Source: Hydrangea macrophylla (Eukaryota > Streptophyta > Magnoliopsida > Cornales > Hydrangeaceae). From it: 64,000 nt of DNA. The translations under genes were made by a program, and so were the position numbers. The stretch lies in the NCBI GenBank assembly GCA_033977485.1, contig CM066994.1, positions 46,215,155 to 46,279,154 on the forward strand. The letters are read 5' to 3'. Positions 1-10,912 of the stretch are shown here, piece by piece. Position 1 is the stretch's first letter. Every line of letters starts with the position of its first letter. Under the pieces are notes generated by a model. That model searched no databases. It saw only the letters and a list, made by a program, of their open reading frames with translations, and had not been told where the DNA came from.

Positions 1-223
1 TGTAAACTACTGTAATGATAACTTCAAATAACATGCTTTATTCATTTGATTTTTGATTGATTCTAAGAATAAAGTCACCCTCAGAAGGAAATACTTTTTA
101 ACATAAGGCACAATTACTTAGATTTGCTCTGTTCATGCAGAGTTTAGCATTTCCTCTGGCCTTGTAGACAATAAATCTCATTTTACTCAAGATGATCCCA
201 TTGTTGACTATGGACTTGAATGT

Positions 224-3200
224 CTAGTTTTTAATCGCAGAACTTCTTCTATTGGTAGCGCCAGCTTGACGGACATTAGCTGGATCCTTTTTAATATCCT
301 GTTCATCCCATAACAACATAACAATGTTAGATTAGTGATCAAAATGAAGATGAGTCTAATTATTTTATACTTGTTGGGTATTAATTATGGGTCGGTTTGG
401 CCAACTATTACTTTTGCAATTTAATCACAAAAATTTGCTTTTGGGCAATATTGTTCACGGTAGATTTTTGCCAATCGCAAATTTCTATTCGATTGAAATA
501 CAGAAACTGATTTGCCAAACAAGGAGCTCTGTTTTCGCCTATTGGCTTTGTTTAACAGATGATGTGGCAGTGGTAATCTTAAAATTAAATAAAAATTTAT
601 GTTCCTTGGTTTTAAAATTAATGACGAGTTTCAAGAAGCCACAACATTCGATTAACTTTTTTAAGTGAATTTTTCAGGTCTTAGGTGTCTCTGGTATTAC
701 TAAAGCAGAGGTAACCTAAGTCTAAAGGACTCGGTCACGGTGAGAAAATATAGAGTTAGAAGCATACCATATGCTTGAGAGCCACGTCCAACGAACTCTT
801 TGACATCAACCTTCCAAATCCAGAGCCCTCGTTAATAGATCCACCGCGCGCCTTCTGATTTGTTTCTTTCTCTTCATTGCTTGACTTTCTAGCATTCATG
901 AACTTGTCCAGCATTCTACTACCCAGAACTTGTGTTCCACTCCCACCTGTTTGAACTCTACCCTTTTGAATTCCTGTATTGCCCTCACTCTCCTGATTTG
1001 TTTCCACTTTCCGACCCCTAGTAACGCTTGGTGAACATGATTGCCTCCTTATTTTGGGGGTCAATTCTGGTTTTTGGCTACTAATAGTATTTGCCATAAT
1101 TGTTTGAGTTCCAGATCGGCCACGTGTGGTGGAAGATGGCCGATCTGTCCTCAGATTAGTAGGGGTTTCATCAGAAAATCCGGTAATTTGAGACGGAGTT
1201 TTTGGTCTTACTAAAGGTGACACTCCTCTGCTTTTGGGCTTTGTTTTTGGGTCTGATGATATGCTTTTTGAAAGGTTTGTAGCTAGGAAATTCAAATGGT
1301 TGTCTCTTTGGTTATTGGAAGACATTGGGTTAGTTTTTGTAGAGACATTTGGTGTTTTTGTTAGATCAACACTAGTGTTCAATTGGTTCAATTTGTGGTT
1401 TGGCATTGGTTTGCCTTTAGTGTTCTTGATATCTTGTAATGAAGTGGTTTGTCTCTGACTTGGGGTTACAGACCTCGTAGGGACCTTTTGTTTTGGACTT
1501 GGAGATTTTGATCTTGCAATAGTGCTTGCTTTTGTAGTAGCCTCTGGCTTGCCTGAAAGCTGATTTACAAAATTTCTGATTAGTAGAAATTTAGCTAACA
1601 AAGAAAAGAAATCCAGAAGACCATTTACATAGTTTTTAAGGATTAGATGTTTGGAAATTTTTTTATTTTTTTTTTGGTAACCGTGGGTGTCCGGGCCAGC
1701 TTGCGCGCACCTCGACTAATCCCACGAGGTCAGGGCATCCGGGTGAATCACCTATGGTCACCCCTTTGAGATTCGAACTTGAGACCTCTGAGTATAACAC
1801 CCAGAGGCCTTGCCATCCGGCCACAAGGGAAGTGGTTGATGTTTGGGAATTTATACAACACATCCATACACTTCTATTAATTTTAAGGACCCAACTTTTA
1901 GTGCATGTGCCTTTTATTATAACAGTGTACCCATGGAGAAATTATTCAGTGAGGCCGTCACATCACCTCATGATGTTGACTTAATATTGATTTGGAGTGA
2001 TGCTCCAATCACACAGGGCTATATTTAACCAATAAAATGAAGTGACATGACAATAAATCATGGTTCCCTATTTCCAGGGGCACATCGATCTTTTTTCACT
2101 TCTCATAATCTTCCAACTTTAGTAGCGACATGGCCAAATGTGATTTGGGGCATCACACCTCATTAGCATATAGCCTTTGAAAGAAGGTAGACATGATATG
2201 TGTACTTATAATTATTTTAAACAAGTCATGCCCCCTAGCCTATTTACATGAGGCACAACCTCCCTACATGTCTTCCCCACTTTAAAATAAACAAAAAAAA
2301 GCCATTGATCTCCTTATAATTGAGCGTCGACACATCACGTCAGCATAATGACATAGTGTAATAGGCTCAATGAATTGGGAAGACTGATTCTGTCATCTGT
2401 GCTTAATAAACCGGCCAATATCATATTCATTTGATAAAGTATCAATTTTTTGGCGATTTTAGTTTGAGCATGGTCTCCCATGCTCACAAAATGTCATCCA
2501 CCAAACACTTATATTTCTAAAACCAGTGAACCACAAAAACCGGATCTACACCTTCCGAAAGGCCCCTTATTCATCTAAGTAATTGCATATATATATATAT
2601 ATAGATATAGATATATATACCCTTTCAATGAATGGGAATCCCTTGGAGCAAAAAATCTGTTAAAATAGGTTCTTTGTAAAACCAAATATTATACTAATTT
2701 TTATACAAAAATTGGATAAAAAAAATAAGAATGGGCCACAGATGACCCTATATCGTACCTTTCCAGACAAACCCTTATAAAAAAAAGTACACATATTCTT
2801 ATACAATTCGTTGACATTAAGGCATAACATGTTGACATGTCGTAGTAGTTTTGAAATTAATTTGAACTTTACTTGGTAAGTGATGAATAATTTTGGAAAA
2901 CCAAATTAACAGGTGTATTATTTAGATGTCTCGCTTAAGTGTATCTAGCATTACTCTATACTCCATACATCAATACATTTACTCTCCTACAATCTTGCAC
3001 AATATCCAAACAAACATTTTAAAAAAATACAATCTTAAAAAAAAAAAAAAAAAAAAAAACAGTTTTAAACCTGTGAGAGGAACCTAAGTCAAGGCAATTG
3101 AAAGCATACGCTTGATCAGGAGAGTAAATGGACATGAGCACTTACCCGAGACAGAGGCTGGATGATTGGAATCTCTCGCTGGGCCACAAATTCTGGGGCA

Positions 3201-4899
3201 TTTGCCTCCATCTCTAGAGATGGAAATAGAGGGGTTGCAGGTGGGGTTTTTAGCCTACCACAAATTCAACAGTTCATTACATATTCCATTATATTGCACT
3301 TAAAAGGTCATTGTTACCATGACCCCTTTTTAGTGTTAAAACTTTGTCACTAATACGGTAATACCTTTCATTGTTTAGACTAATATGCAACCATTAATAC
3401 CTTTGTTGAAATTAAACAGAACAAAGCATGTCTAAGATGTGTATCTGAAAAATGTGCTGAGTATGGGGGTGTATTTGTAATTAGATCAAGGTAAAAATAA
3501 TTATGAAAACTTTTTGTTCCGTTTCATTTTAGGGAAATCCTAAGGGTGTCAATTCTATTAAATATATAGGGAAGTTGGGATGCTTTTGATTACCCGCTCA
3601 AGTGCTGAAAATAAAAAGTTTTAGCACTTATTTTTTTTCAGTGTGATTGATAATGTATCACCTCGTTGAAAACAAGTCCAAAACCTAATGAAAACTTTAA
3701 CTAGAAAATTTTACAGAAAAATTCACTGAATATAGTCTATTTTAGTACTTTTTCAAGAATTGCAAATCCAATAAATTTTCAGTATTTAAACTTACTACTT
3801 AACTTTCAGTTTTATCAAACAGGGCTTTAATTAGTGTCCCAAATTGTGATACAGACGGTAAAGTTTTTTTATTTTTATTTTTATAGAAGATAAGAGGGGG
3901 TAAAGTTAAAGAGGCCTTTAATGACAGGGGACTAAACGTAATTTCGAACTACTCCCTCCATCCCTTTTTTTGAGTTCTATATTTCATTTTGGGATGTCCC
4001 AAAATTAGTGTCCACTTTCCTAAATTGGTATACAATTTGAACTTACTTTCCAAAACTATCTTTCCTTGAAATCTACACCAAGACAAAACTAAAAGACAAC
4101 TAAAAAAGTTATTACAATGATTAGGGACAATTGTGGAAAGTAGGTGTAGATTCTTTTTGTTCCCGTAATAAATTAAGTTCCCAAAGGTGGACTCAAAAAA
4201 AGGGACGGACGGAGTACTATATATCCATATTGGAATTGGAAAATATGACCACACAGGAGAAATGCTAGGCGCACATCCCAAACCACACTCTTGCTTTAAA
4301 TGCATGTAGCTTGTGCTATGTAAGTGGTGCACAAAAAAGTGTAAAAAATTCAAACAACACAAGGTACACACATGTAAAGCAAGGAATATGATTTGGGGTG
4401 TGGTTTGAGATGTGTGCCTGGCATTTCTCCACCACACATATACAAAAGAAAAACAAAATTTGTGAAAATTTGATGGAAGTTAGAAGTACATATATGTAGC
4501 AGTCATTACCAGTCATAATCATTCTTTTCACTTTCACCAAGAAATTCATTCCCCGAACTTTTCTTCGCAGATGCCATTCTATAAAGCGGATAATTTCCTG
4601 TACAAAATAAAACAAGCTAACTTAATTAGTTAAAACTATATTCAATAACTTACACATACATATAATTATTTAAATTTTTATGTATGTGTAGTGGCACCGT
4701 TTGATTCAAACTCATCAGGAACAGGCTGAAGAAGGCTGACCACACGATCCTTTTCGCGCTTGTGCATCTCCCGGAAGAGAAGAAGATCTTGATCGTCAAT
4801 ATCTTTCCGGCGATGAGATGGCGGCCCTTGGAATTTCCTCTGTCCCCCACCACCACCACCACCACCACCACCACCACCACCGCTGCCGCCTCTACTCAT
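224..4899 (-). CDS. BPP-type basic proline-rich microtubule-associated protein, 5 exons
   Basis: I assembled a complete five-exon gene: exons 4899-4698, 4597-4510, 3254-3146, 1559-768 and 298-224. All introns are GT-AG, the phases agree, and the sum is 1266 nt (421 aa plus stop). The protein starts with a glycine run encoded by (GGT)n. Exon 1 has DLLLFREMHKREKDRVVSLL, exon 2 NYPLYRMASAKKS, exon 3 LKTPPATPLFPSLEME and QREIPIIQPLSR. Exon 4 is Ser/Pro/Arg-rich and disordered, with SRGVSP, NLRTDRPSS, RGRSG and RRQSCSPS, then FGRLMSKSSLDVALKHM; exon 5 begins DIKKD. This block order is that of the plant BASIC PROLINE-RICH PROTEIN family, cytosolic proteins of which Arabidopsis BPP1 binds cortical microtubules; function here is inferred from family. 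The frame is open throughout, so the gene is probably functional. The exon 4 acceptor was chosen for phase and the AG after TTTGTAAATC. Bases 1-223 are 3' flank. Confidence 0.9.
1661..1837 (-). mobile_element. Au-type SINE in intron 3 of the BPP-like gene
   Basis: Read on the minus strand it has a tRNA-like head (GGCCGGATGGCAAGGCC; GTTCGAATC resembles a pol III B box), a conserved 3' part ending GTCGAGGTGCGCGCAAGC then CCCGGACACCCACGG, and an A-rich tail (T-rich at the low-coordinate end). It is flanked by a 15-bp target duplication with one mismatch: GATGTTTGGAAATTT at 1646-1660 and GATGTTTGGGAATTT at 1838-1852. The 3' part matches my memory of the plant Au SINE family. It is spliced out with intron 3. 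Confidence 0.8.
2586..2620. repeat. TA-rich microsatellite in intron 3
   Basis: Alternating TA with interspersed GATATA. The rest of intron 3 (about 1840-3145) shows no coding or element structure apart from an A-run at about 3038-3059. Confidence 0.8.
3952..4214. mobile_element. Stowaway-like MITE in intron 2 of the BPP-like gene
   Basis: The ends are inverted repeats of the Stowaway type, CTCCCTCCATCCC and GGGACGGACGGAG, flanked by the dinucleotide TA (3950-3951 and 4215-4216). The 263-bp body is AT-rich and folds on itself. No ORF. Ends and TA target are typical of Tc1/mariner-derived MITEs. Confidence 0.88.
4256..4430. mobile_element. hAT-type MITE in intron 2, 8-bp TSD
   Basis: A 175-bp element with terminal inverted repeats GGAGAAATGCTAGGCGCACA and, inverted, GGAGAAATGCCAGGCACACA. 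A perfect 8-bp duplication ACCACACA flanks it at 4248-4255 and 4431-4438. An 8-bp target duplication points to hAT. It lies just 42 bases from the Stowaway element in the same intron. Confidence 0.82.
4847..4881 (-). repeat. CAC triplet repeat encoding the N-terminal glycine run
   Basis: (CAC)n on plus reads (GGT)n on minus, giving 13 consecutive glycines right after MSRGGS of the BPP-like protein. It is a coding microsatellite, likely variable in length between individuals. Confidence 0.85.
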
Positions 4900-5041
4900 C
4901 GTTCTTCTCTTCGCTTTCTGATGTTTCTCTTTTGATTCCTTTTAATCCTCCAGACTGATGGGTGCGGAGCAAACTATGCTTAATTAGCTATGTTTGTGTG
5001 TCCACATTACATATGTGTGCATATAATCTATAGATAATATA

Positions 5042-5228
5042 CAAAGATTCTCTCTTTAGAACCACCTTTCTTTATTAAAGAGATGCCTCTGTTTTGGCCG
5101 TCGGATTGTATTTAAAAACTGCAAAATAACAAAATTACTATTAATGAAAATACGATTCGTCGGCCAAAACAGAAGTACTCTCTTAGTCTCTTTAATAAAG
5201 AGAGGTCGCCCTCTTTAGAGCCTGACTG
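5042..5228. mobile_element. MITE, CAAAGATTCTCT / AGAGCCTGACTG ends
   Basis: Inverted arms carry TCTTTATTAAAGAGA and its complement, then CTCTGTTTTGGCCGTCGGAT against TCGTCGGCCAAAACAGA. The right end reads CTCTTTAGAGCCTGACTG. It closely matches the copy at 5629-5807, which fixes the ends. I see no clean target duplication here. It lies about 140 bases upstream of the BPP-like start codon, in the promoter or 5' UTR region. Confidence 0.7.
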
Positions 5229-5354
5229 TATATAAATATAAATCCGGCTCTTAAACCAAACCAAACCAAACTAAATCAAACCAAGCCTTGTGTCACAATC
5301 AATTGGGGTTGGCTGTATGAATCATTTTTCTCCATTCTGCACGATTAAGAGCTA

Positions 5355-5590
5355 TAAATCCAGCTCTTAAGCGAACCTTAAAAAACGGATTTAAAAGACG
5401 AACTGTGTAAAGAGTTAAAATTTCTCACAAAAAAATGAGAAACTTCTCTCATTTTGAAATTTCTCACTTCTAAAATTTCTTACTATTTTTGTGAGAAATT
5501 ATTTTTTTGTAAGAAATTATCAAATTTTATCACTTTTTATGCAGACCGTCTTCTAGATCGTTTTTTGAGATTCACTTAAGATCCGGACAG
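5355..5590. mobile_element. Palindromic MITE with GCTCTTAAGCGAAC arm
   Basis: The left arm (CAGCTCTTAAGCGAACCTTA then AAAAACGG) pairs with the right arm (CGTTTTTTGAGATTCACTTA then AGATCCGG). The middle holds short direct and inverted copies of AATTTCTCACAAAA. The arm resembles the subterminal part of the CAGTCAGGCTCT family seen at 34628 and 35234. Exact ends are uncertain. Confidence 0.55.
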
Positions 5591-5628
5591 GTTATGCATA
5601 TATTTACATATAGTACATGTCATATTTA

Positions 5629-5807
5629 CAAAGATTCTCTAAAGGAGCTATCTCTTTTTATTAAAAAGAGAGTCTCTGTTTTAGCCGTTGGATTGTGTTT
5701 AAAAACTGTGAAATGACAAAACAGACGTTAATGAAAACAATATTCAACGGCCAAAACAGAGACCTTCTCTTTAATAAAGAGAGTGTGCCCTCTTTAGAGC
5801 ATGACTA
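5629..5807. mobile_element. MITE, second copy of the 5042 element, 10-bp TSD
   Basis: A 179-bp sister of the 5042-5228 element: CAAAGATTCTCTAAAGGAGC on the left, CTCTTTAGAGCATGACTA on the right, with the same CTCTGTTTTAGCCGTTGGAT inner arm. It is flanked by GTCATATTTA (5619-5628) and GTCATATTCA (5808-5817), a 10-bp duplication with one mismatch. Confidence 0.78.
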
Positions 5808-5817
5808 GTCATATTCA

Positions 5818-6319
5818 AAACACAAATAAATAATGTATAGGGAAAAAAGATATGGGGGGCCAGATGGAACATTTGGCCGGCTTATCAATATAAGGACTAA
5901 GCCAAGGGAACCAAATGAAAATTTTAAACACATATTGATCGAGACAGAGACACCAGATTCTTGTTTATGTACGAGGGAGGTTATGGGTCCGGCTGTAGTG
6001 GGGCAAAATGGTTTTGCTCTAGGTGGGGCAAAACCACTATATATGTGGCAAGTGTTGATTGGAAGGGATATGAAAAGGCTGCCATAATATTAAGGCATTA
6101 AATGCCTTGCAACCTGCTATAGCAGGTTTGAACTTTCTTAAGAGTTGTTTGGACTTTAACAAGGATTGTTTGGACATTGCAAAGAAATGTGCCAAGTTTG
6201 TAAAATAATATGCATTATTATGTTGTACCTTATGGAATAAATATTGTACACAACTAAATAAAATTCAAGTAAGTAAAAAAAAAGGTAAATAGCAGATTTA
6301 GACTTTCATAATGGTTAAT
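5818..6319. other. Unassigned intergenic DNA
   Basis: No exon chain, repeat boundary or RNA gene recognised. An 84-residue open frame at 5833-6087 has no recognisable motif and I do not support it as a gene. Confidence 0.5.
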
Positions 6320-6321
6320 TA

Positions 6322-6469
6322 ATGCTATGCTTCCCAAATTTCATCGCAAATGATATTGAAGTGGGACCACTGTGAAATTACTTTAACATCAACCAATCAA
6401 AATCATCTGGGTTCACTGTCACATGTGTCGTGAAACACTTTTGGAAAAGAAATTTGGGAAGCATAGCAT
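6322..6469. mobile_element. Small MITE with ATGCTATGCTTCCCAAATTT ends, TA target
   Basis: Near-perfect terminal inverted repeats ATGCTATGCTTCCCAAATTT and AAATTTGGGAAGCATAGCAT bound 148 bp. TA lies on both sides (6320-6321, 6470-6471), consistent with a mariner-type target, though TA is a weak signal in AT-rich DNA. Confidence 0.7.
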
Positions 6470-7231
6470 TACTCTTTAATTTATTAATTTATTTTTTTTC
6501 GAACTGCAAATGTTTATAAAGTTAGGGCTAAATACTATAAATCTAAATCTGTAAAATTTGCTAATGTGTATATAATTTTACCTAATGCACGCGCGCGCGC
6601 GGGGACACACACACACGCACACACACACATATATAGATATATAAGGAGATAAGAAGTAAATTAGTAATCTTACACACAAACTGTAGGTAGAGGAGAGATG
6701 AGTGTATTTTCCAAACTAGTGGGGAGGTTACTGTAATTATCATTTACCTCAAGGAGGTCAATGTAATTTGCCCTTTTTTTTTCCCTACAGTTGGTGGGCA
6801 ACTGGTTTAGGCGTTAGTAGGTAAGCAATGTTTGAAACTTTCCAAACCCACTTAGGACACTTGTCACTTATTGATGAACTCCTCTTCTCATCCAATGACT
6901 CTCCTTTGTTGTGCTTCACGTGGAGCAAACTGCCCCGCTCCACTACAGAATTGCCCGGAGGTTATACATTTGGCAGCATCCTAGAGCTTTGATGTTGCAT
7001 AGTAGTACAGCAGTACTAGGTGTGCTAATTATCACGTGCCATGCACGAAATTCAATTAGAAAAATAATGAAAAACGCATACGATAAATATCAAAAGAAAA
7101 TTAATTACACAACTTCAAAATAATGAATGAGGTGAACACAAAAATACACGAGAATAAATTCTAAACAACTACCGATGCCAAGAAAAGTGAGATATAATAT
7201 GCCATTTGTAGGGTTTGAATCTAATTTTCTG
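6470..7231. other. Unassigned intergenic DNA with GC and AC microsatellites
   Basis: Contains (GC)n then (AC)n at about 6590-6630 and nothing else I can assign. A 70-residue open frame at 6911 has no recognised motif. Confidence 0.5.
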
Positions 7232-7406
7232 AAGGAGAACTCTTCGATGCAATAACAAATATATTGTGTAAACTGTGCCTCTCACAGTTTGTACGGTATT
7301 TTACCAATTTTTTTTTTTTTTTTTTTTAAACTGTGCAATTACTGTGCAAATTGTGAGAGGCACAGTTTGCACAGTATATTTCTTATTGCACCGAAGAGTT
7401 CTCCTT
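7232..7406. mobile_element. MITE with AAGGAGAACTCTTCG ends
   Basis: Terminal inverted repeats AAGGAGAACTCTTCGATGCA and TGCACCGAAGAGTTCTCCTT, followed inward by paired AAACTGTGCCTCTCACAGTT and AATTGTGAGAGGCACAGTTT blocks around a T-run loop. The structure is an almost complete hairpin. The target duplication is not clear. Confidence 0.72.
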
Positions 7407-7657
7407 TTCTAAATACCCTCATTTAACCTTTCTGTTGCTTTCCTAAACAGGAATTATTTTGGAAGATGAAGAGGAAACCGGGAGTTAAACTCTCTGACCT
7501 CTATATTATAGTGTTACTACCCAATTCAGTACACATTAAGGATTCTTGTTACATAAAGAGCTTCTCAAATGCTCCTTCTATCCTTCTAGACAAATTATCT
7601 ATACTATTGAAGAATCAATAGCTAGTTATGAAATGAAAATCTAGAGAACATTCATGT

Positions 7658-8570
7658 AAGGTTAAATTACACTTCAGTCCATTAAATTATATACCTATTT
7701 TTAATTGGGTACATGAACCTTTTTTTTTTTTGCAATTGGGTACATGAACTTTCATCCCCTTTCCAATCAGATCCAATTGATGACGCCGTTAGTTTAAAAC
7801 TAACGGAATTGTCTAGAATTGTCCATTTTTTGCAATTGGGTACATGAACTTTTATCTCTTTTCTAATCAGATCCATTCGCTAACGGCGTGACATTTTCTT
7901 GGACAGAATTGTCCAAGTGTCCTTCCAAATTTTGACCATTTTTTATAAACCCCTATACTACTTTTCGACATCAAAATGAGAGAAACCCCCTCGCTGGAAC
8001 AGAAAATTGGCTAATTTGAAACCTCATTTTTTTTATTTTAAATGTCAAAACAGATAATTCTATCTATTGACAGACAAATAATATTGAGCTAAACAAAATA
8101 AGGCTGCAACGTATATTTTTTTGTGAAATTTTGAAGCCCATTGCGTTGATCTCGAACAAATACTTGAAATAAAAAAATCATCCCAAAAGACCAAAAGATA
8201 AGAAAATTAGGATTGTTTAACTCAATATTATCTGTCTGTCAACAGATGAAATCATCTGCTTTGACAGATAAAATGAAAAAATGAGGTTTCGATTTAGCCG
8301 TTTTTGGAAGGACACTTGGACAATTCTGTCCAACAAAATGTCACGCCGTTAGCGAATGGATCTTATTAGAAAGGGGATAAAAGTTCATGTACCCAATTGC
8401 AAAAAAAGGACAATTCTAGGTAATTCCGTTAGTTTTAAACTAATAGCGTCATCAATTGGATCTGATTGGAAAGGGGATGAAAATTCATGTACCCAATTAA
8501 AAAAAAAAAGTTCATTAACTCAATTAAAAACAGATGTATAATTTAATAGACTGAAGTGTAATTTAACCTT
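7658..8570. mobile_element. 0.9-kb foldback element with about 430-bp arms
   Basis: AAGGTTAAATTACACTTCAG at the left end is exactly complemented by CTGAAGTGTAATTTAACCTT at the right end. The arms stay complementary almost to the centre: AATTGGGTACATGAAC blocks, GGACAATTCTGTCC, ACGCCGTTAGCGAATGGATC and ATATTATCTGTCTGTCAACA each have an inverted partner. Apparent reading frames near 7682-7876 and 8356-8541 are the same arm sequence read in opposite orientations, not genes. Superfamily undetermined; a MULE-derived foldback is plausible. Confidence 0.8.
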
Positions 8571-8784
8571 CATAGAACAATTGCAAAGAAGCAAGGAGGA
8601 AAAAAAAAAACAGAAGAAAGAGATTGTATTATTTTTCCCTTATCGTACGAGATATACAGAAGTAGTGTATATACACATTCTAAGATGAATATCATAACCA
8701 ATTGGAACAGAATATTCTAAGCAAACCACTTGCACAGCTATTCTAACAAACACAGTGGGCCTAGATGAGTCACAACGTGACTTA
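8571..8784 (-). repeat. Possible 3' LTR remnant of the minus-strand copia element
   Basis: Read on minus, TGTTAGAATAGCTGTGCAAG begins an LTR-like, non-coding AT-rich stretch just beyond the copia RNase H fragment and its purine tract (CTTGAGGGGGACTG at about 9346-9360). Two Tourist MITEs separate it from that tract. The position fits a 3' LTR, but I have no second copy for comparison. Confidence 0.35.
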
Positions 8785-9030
8785 GGCTTAGTTTGGTCCC
8801 TACGTGGGTTTTTTAAAATAACTTATGAAATTTATTATTGAGTTATTTGATAATTTTGTACAAGTGACATATTACTCTTCAAAAAGACATTATGAAATCA
8901 AAAGGCAACCTTGAGCCAAAAAAACCCTAAGTTCAATTTTTACAAAGCTCATAAACTAGTTACCAAATGAATTAACATAAAATTGTGCTTTAAAAAGGGA
9001 GAAGCACCAAAATGGGGGCCAAACTAAGCC
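8785..9030. mobile_element. Tourist-like MITE (copy A), TTA target
   Basis: The ends GGCTTAGTTTGGTCCC and GGGGGCCAAACTAAGCC are inverted repeats flanked by TTA (8782-8784, 9031-9033), the target of PIF/Harbinger elements. The body shares long blocks with copy B (in the opposite orientation) and with the truncated copy at 48187. Confidence 0.82.
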
Positions 9031-9057
9031 TTAGTGAGTTCAAATTAGAATGTCTTA

Positions 9058-9342
9058 GGCTTAGTTTGGCCCCATTTTGATGCTTCTCATTTTTTTAAGC
9101 ACAATTTCATGTTAATTCATTTGGTAACTTGTTTATGAGCTTTGCAAAAATTGAACATAGGACTTTGTTGAGAGGAGTCTTTAAAAGCTCTAGAATGGAG
9201 CTTTTAAAAACTCAAGGTTGCTTTTTGGTTTTATGATTTTTTTTTTGAAGAATAATGTGTCACTTGCACAAAATTATCAAACAACTTAATAATAAATTTC
9301 ATAAGCTACTTTTAAAAAGTCACGTAAGGGCCAAACTAAGCT
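9058..9342. mobile_element. Tourist-like MITE (copy B), inverted next to copy A
   Basis: The ends GGCTTAGTTTGGCCCC and GGGCCAAACTAAGCT are flanked by TTA (9055-9057, 9343-9345). Its interior is the reverse of copy A (for example TTTGATAATTTTGTACAAGT in A against ACTTGCACAAAATTATCAAA here), so two independent insertions lie tail to tail only 27 bases apart. Confidence 0.82.
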
Positions 9343-9345
9343 TTA

Positions 9346-9532
9346 CAGTCCCCCTCAAGTTGATCTTGAGAAGCAATGTGAAGTACCCCAATATCTTTGT
9401 TGGTAATCTTCTCCCTTAAAAAATGGTAATCAACTTCAATATGTTTGCTTCCGGCATGTAATGCTTGATTGGCCACAAGTGCAAGTGCACTGATATTGTC
9501 ACACCACAATATTGGAACATAAGGACCACATG
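9346..9532 (-). pseudogene. Ty1-copia RNase H fragment (3' part of split element)
   Basis: On minus, PILWCDNISALALVAN is followed by HIEVDYHFLREKI and VLHIASQDQLEGD, the C-terminal RNase H block of Ty1-copia polyproteins. Upstream the frame is cut by a hAT-type element at 9533 and resumes at 17335. Downstream a purine tract and two MITEs occupy the place where the 3' LTR should be. Non-functional. Confidence 0.85.
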
Positions 9533-9856
9533 TAGGGGTGATCAGGCCAGACCCGCCACCCGACCCCACCCGTCAGTTTTGTTAGATGTATGGATGGAGT
9601 CACGGGTTTTGCAACACCCACCCAAGAGCTTTCGGTTCGAATGTCGGTTTCTTTGAGCCAAACCCGAAGGTCACCCGACCTGACCCCACCAGTATCACTT
9701 ACATATGATTTGAATTTTTCACACCCAGGAACTCTCTCTATCTTTACATTTTGTGTTGAGAACAATGAGAATTCTGAAGCTAGCATAAGACGTCCACTCT
9801 TTCTCTCATCGTGGTCTCTCTGTAGAGCTTTAGGTATGTATTTCCCCTCCTTCTCC

Positions 9857-9859
9857 TCC

Positions 9860-9891
<32 letters not shown>

Positions 9892-9896
9892 CTTCG
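9857..9896. repeat. TTC microsatellite
   Basis: An uninterrupted run of TTC triplets within the 5' half of the hAT-type element. Confidence 0.8.
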
Positions 9897-10050
9897 ATGC
9901 CTTAAATCTTAAATTCAAAAATGAGATCTTCTTTCAAAAAAAATTCCTACATATGCATAGATACATGCACAGATACATGCATACAAGCATTATTTCTAGT
10001 AAATCTGATCATCTGACCCTAAATGATAAGATTTGTTTGTATACATATAG

Positions 10051-10190
10051 GGAGAGGCTATTAAATGAACTAGGTTGAATAAACTTACCCAGTGAACTGG
10101 CTTTTAAGACTAAAAGAACCTGCGGGTTAGCGGGGAAGCCCACGGGTTCTTTTAGGCTTAAAAGCCACTTCACTAGGTAAGTTCCTATGT
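10051..10190. mobile_element. Hairpin MITE of the CAGTCAGGCTCT family
   Basis: The arms ACTTACCCAGTGAACTGGCT then TTTAAGACTAAAAGAACC pair with GGTTCTTTTAGGCTTAAAAG then CACTAGGTAAGT around a GC-rich loop. GAACTAGGTTGAATAAA and the AGTGAACTGG block are shared, inverted, with the element at 34628-34745. Ends are approximate. Confidence 0.62.
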
Positions 10191-10325
10191 ATAAATCGAA
10201 GTCATCTGGCAGTGAAGTGCTTTGTTTTTTTTTTATTTGTCTATTCAAATAATACTGTAAAATATGATCGATATATTCATTGATTTTTATTATTATTATT
10301 TTTTGTTTTTGATCTAACCCAAAAC

Positions 10326-10884
10326 TGTTAGGATTGTGCCTAAAATTCCATTAGTGGAATTATTTCCTAATTATGATTTGATTCCTTATTTGGTGGTTTC
10401 CTTATCAAATAAGGATTTCATTGATGGTGAAAGTTACCTATTTTATATAGGAATGTTTGTGAGGGTATTCCTTGTTGTACAAGACTTACCATAGAGGTAA
10501 ATCCTAGTACAACTAGGATTAGGACTCTACAATCTATATATAAATATAGTGCTTACTCAAGGGATTTGAAAAAAAACCCACATTCTACATACACAAGAGA
10601 GGGCTGCAAACTAGTGAGGGGGAGATTAGTTTTTAGCAATTGCGTGTGTCATATAACTTAGTTGGATAGTTATACATGTGAGGTCTTGAGTACTTGTAAT
10701 ATTCATATTAATCAAGGTGATCGTCTTTGCACGTGGATGTAGGCATTGTTGGGCCGAACCACATTTAAATCTTGGTGTGTTGGTTTGCTTGATTTTTCTT
10801 TCATGGTTTTGTTGTTCTTGTTCTATTTATCTCTATCTTTGTGGGTATGATTTTCTTGTTGTGATTGTGGGCCCATTCCCAACA
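10326..10884 (+). repeat. 5' LTR of the gag-only copia element
   Basis: 559 bp, TGTT to AACA. Aligns along its length with the LTR at 16620-17149. Preceded by AAAAC and followed by the primer-binding site. Confidence 0.92.
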
Positions 10885-10912
10885 AGTGATATCAGAGCTC
10901 AATTGAGAATCC

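Noticed and set aside
387..668. 93-residue open frame in the first kilobase
   Set aside because: Lies wholly within intron 4 of the BPP-like gene, no motif, wrong strand.
1234..1458. 74-residue frame opposite exon 4
   Set aside because: Antisense shadow of the Ser/Pro-rich BPP-like exon.
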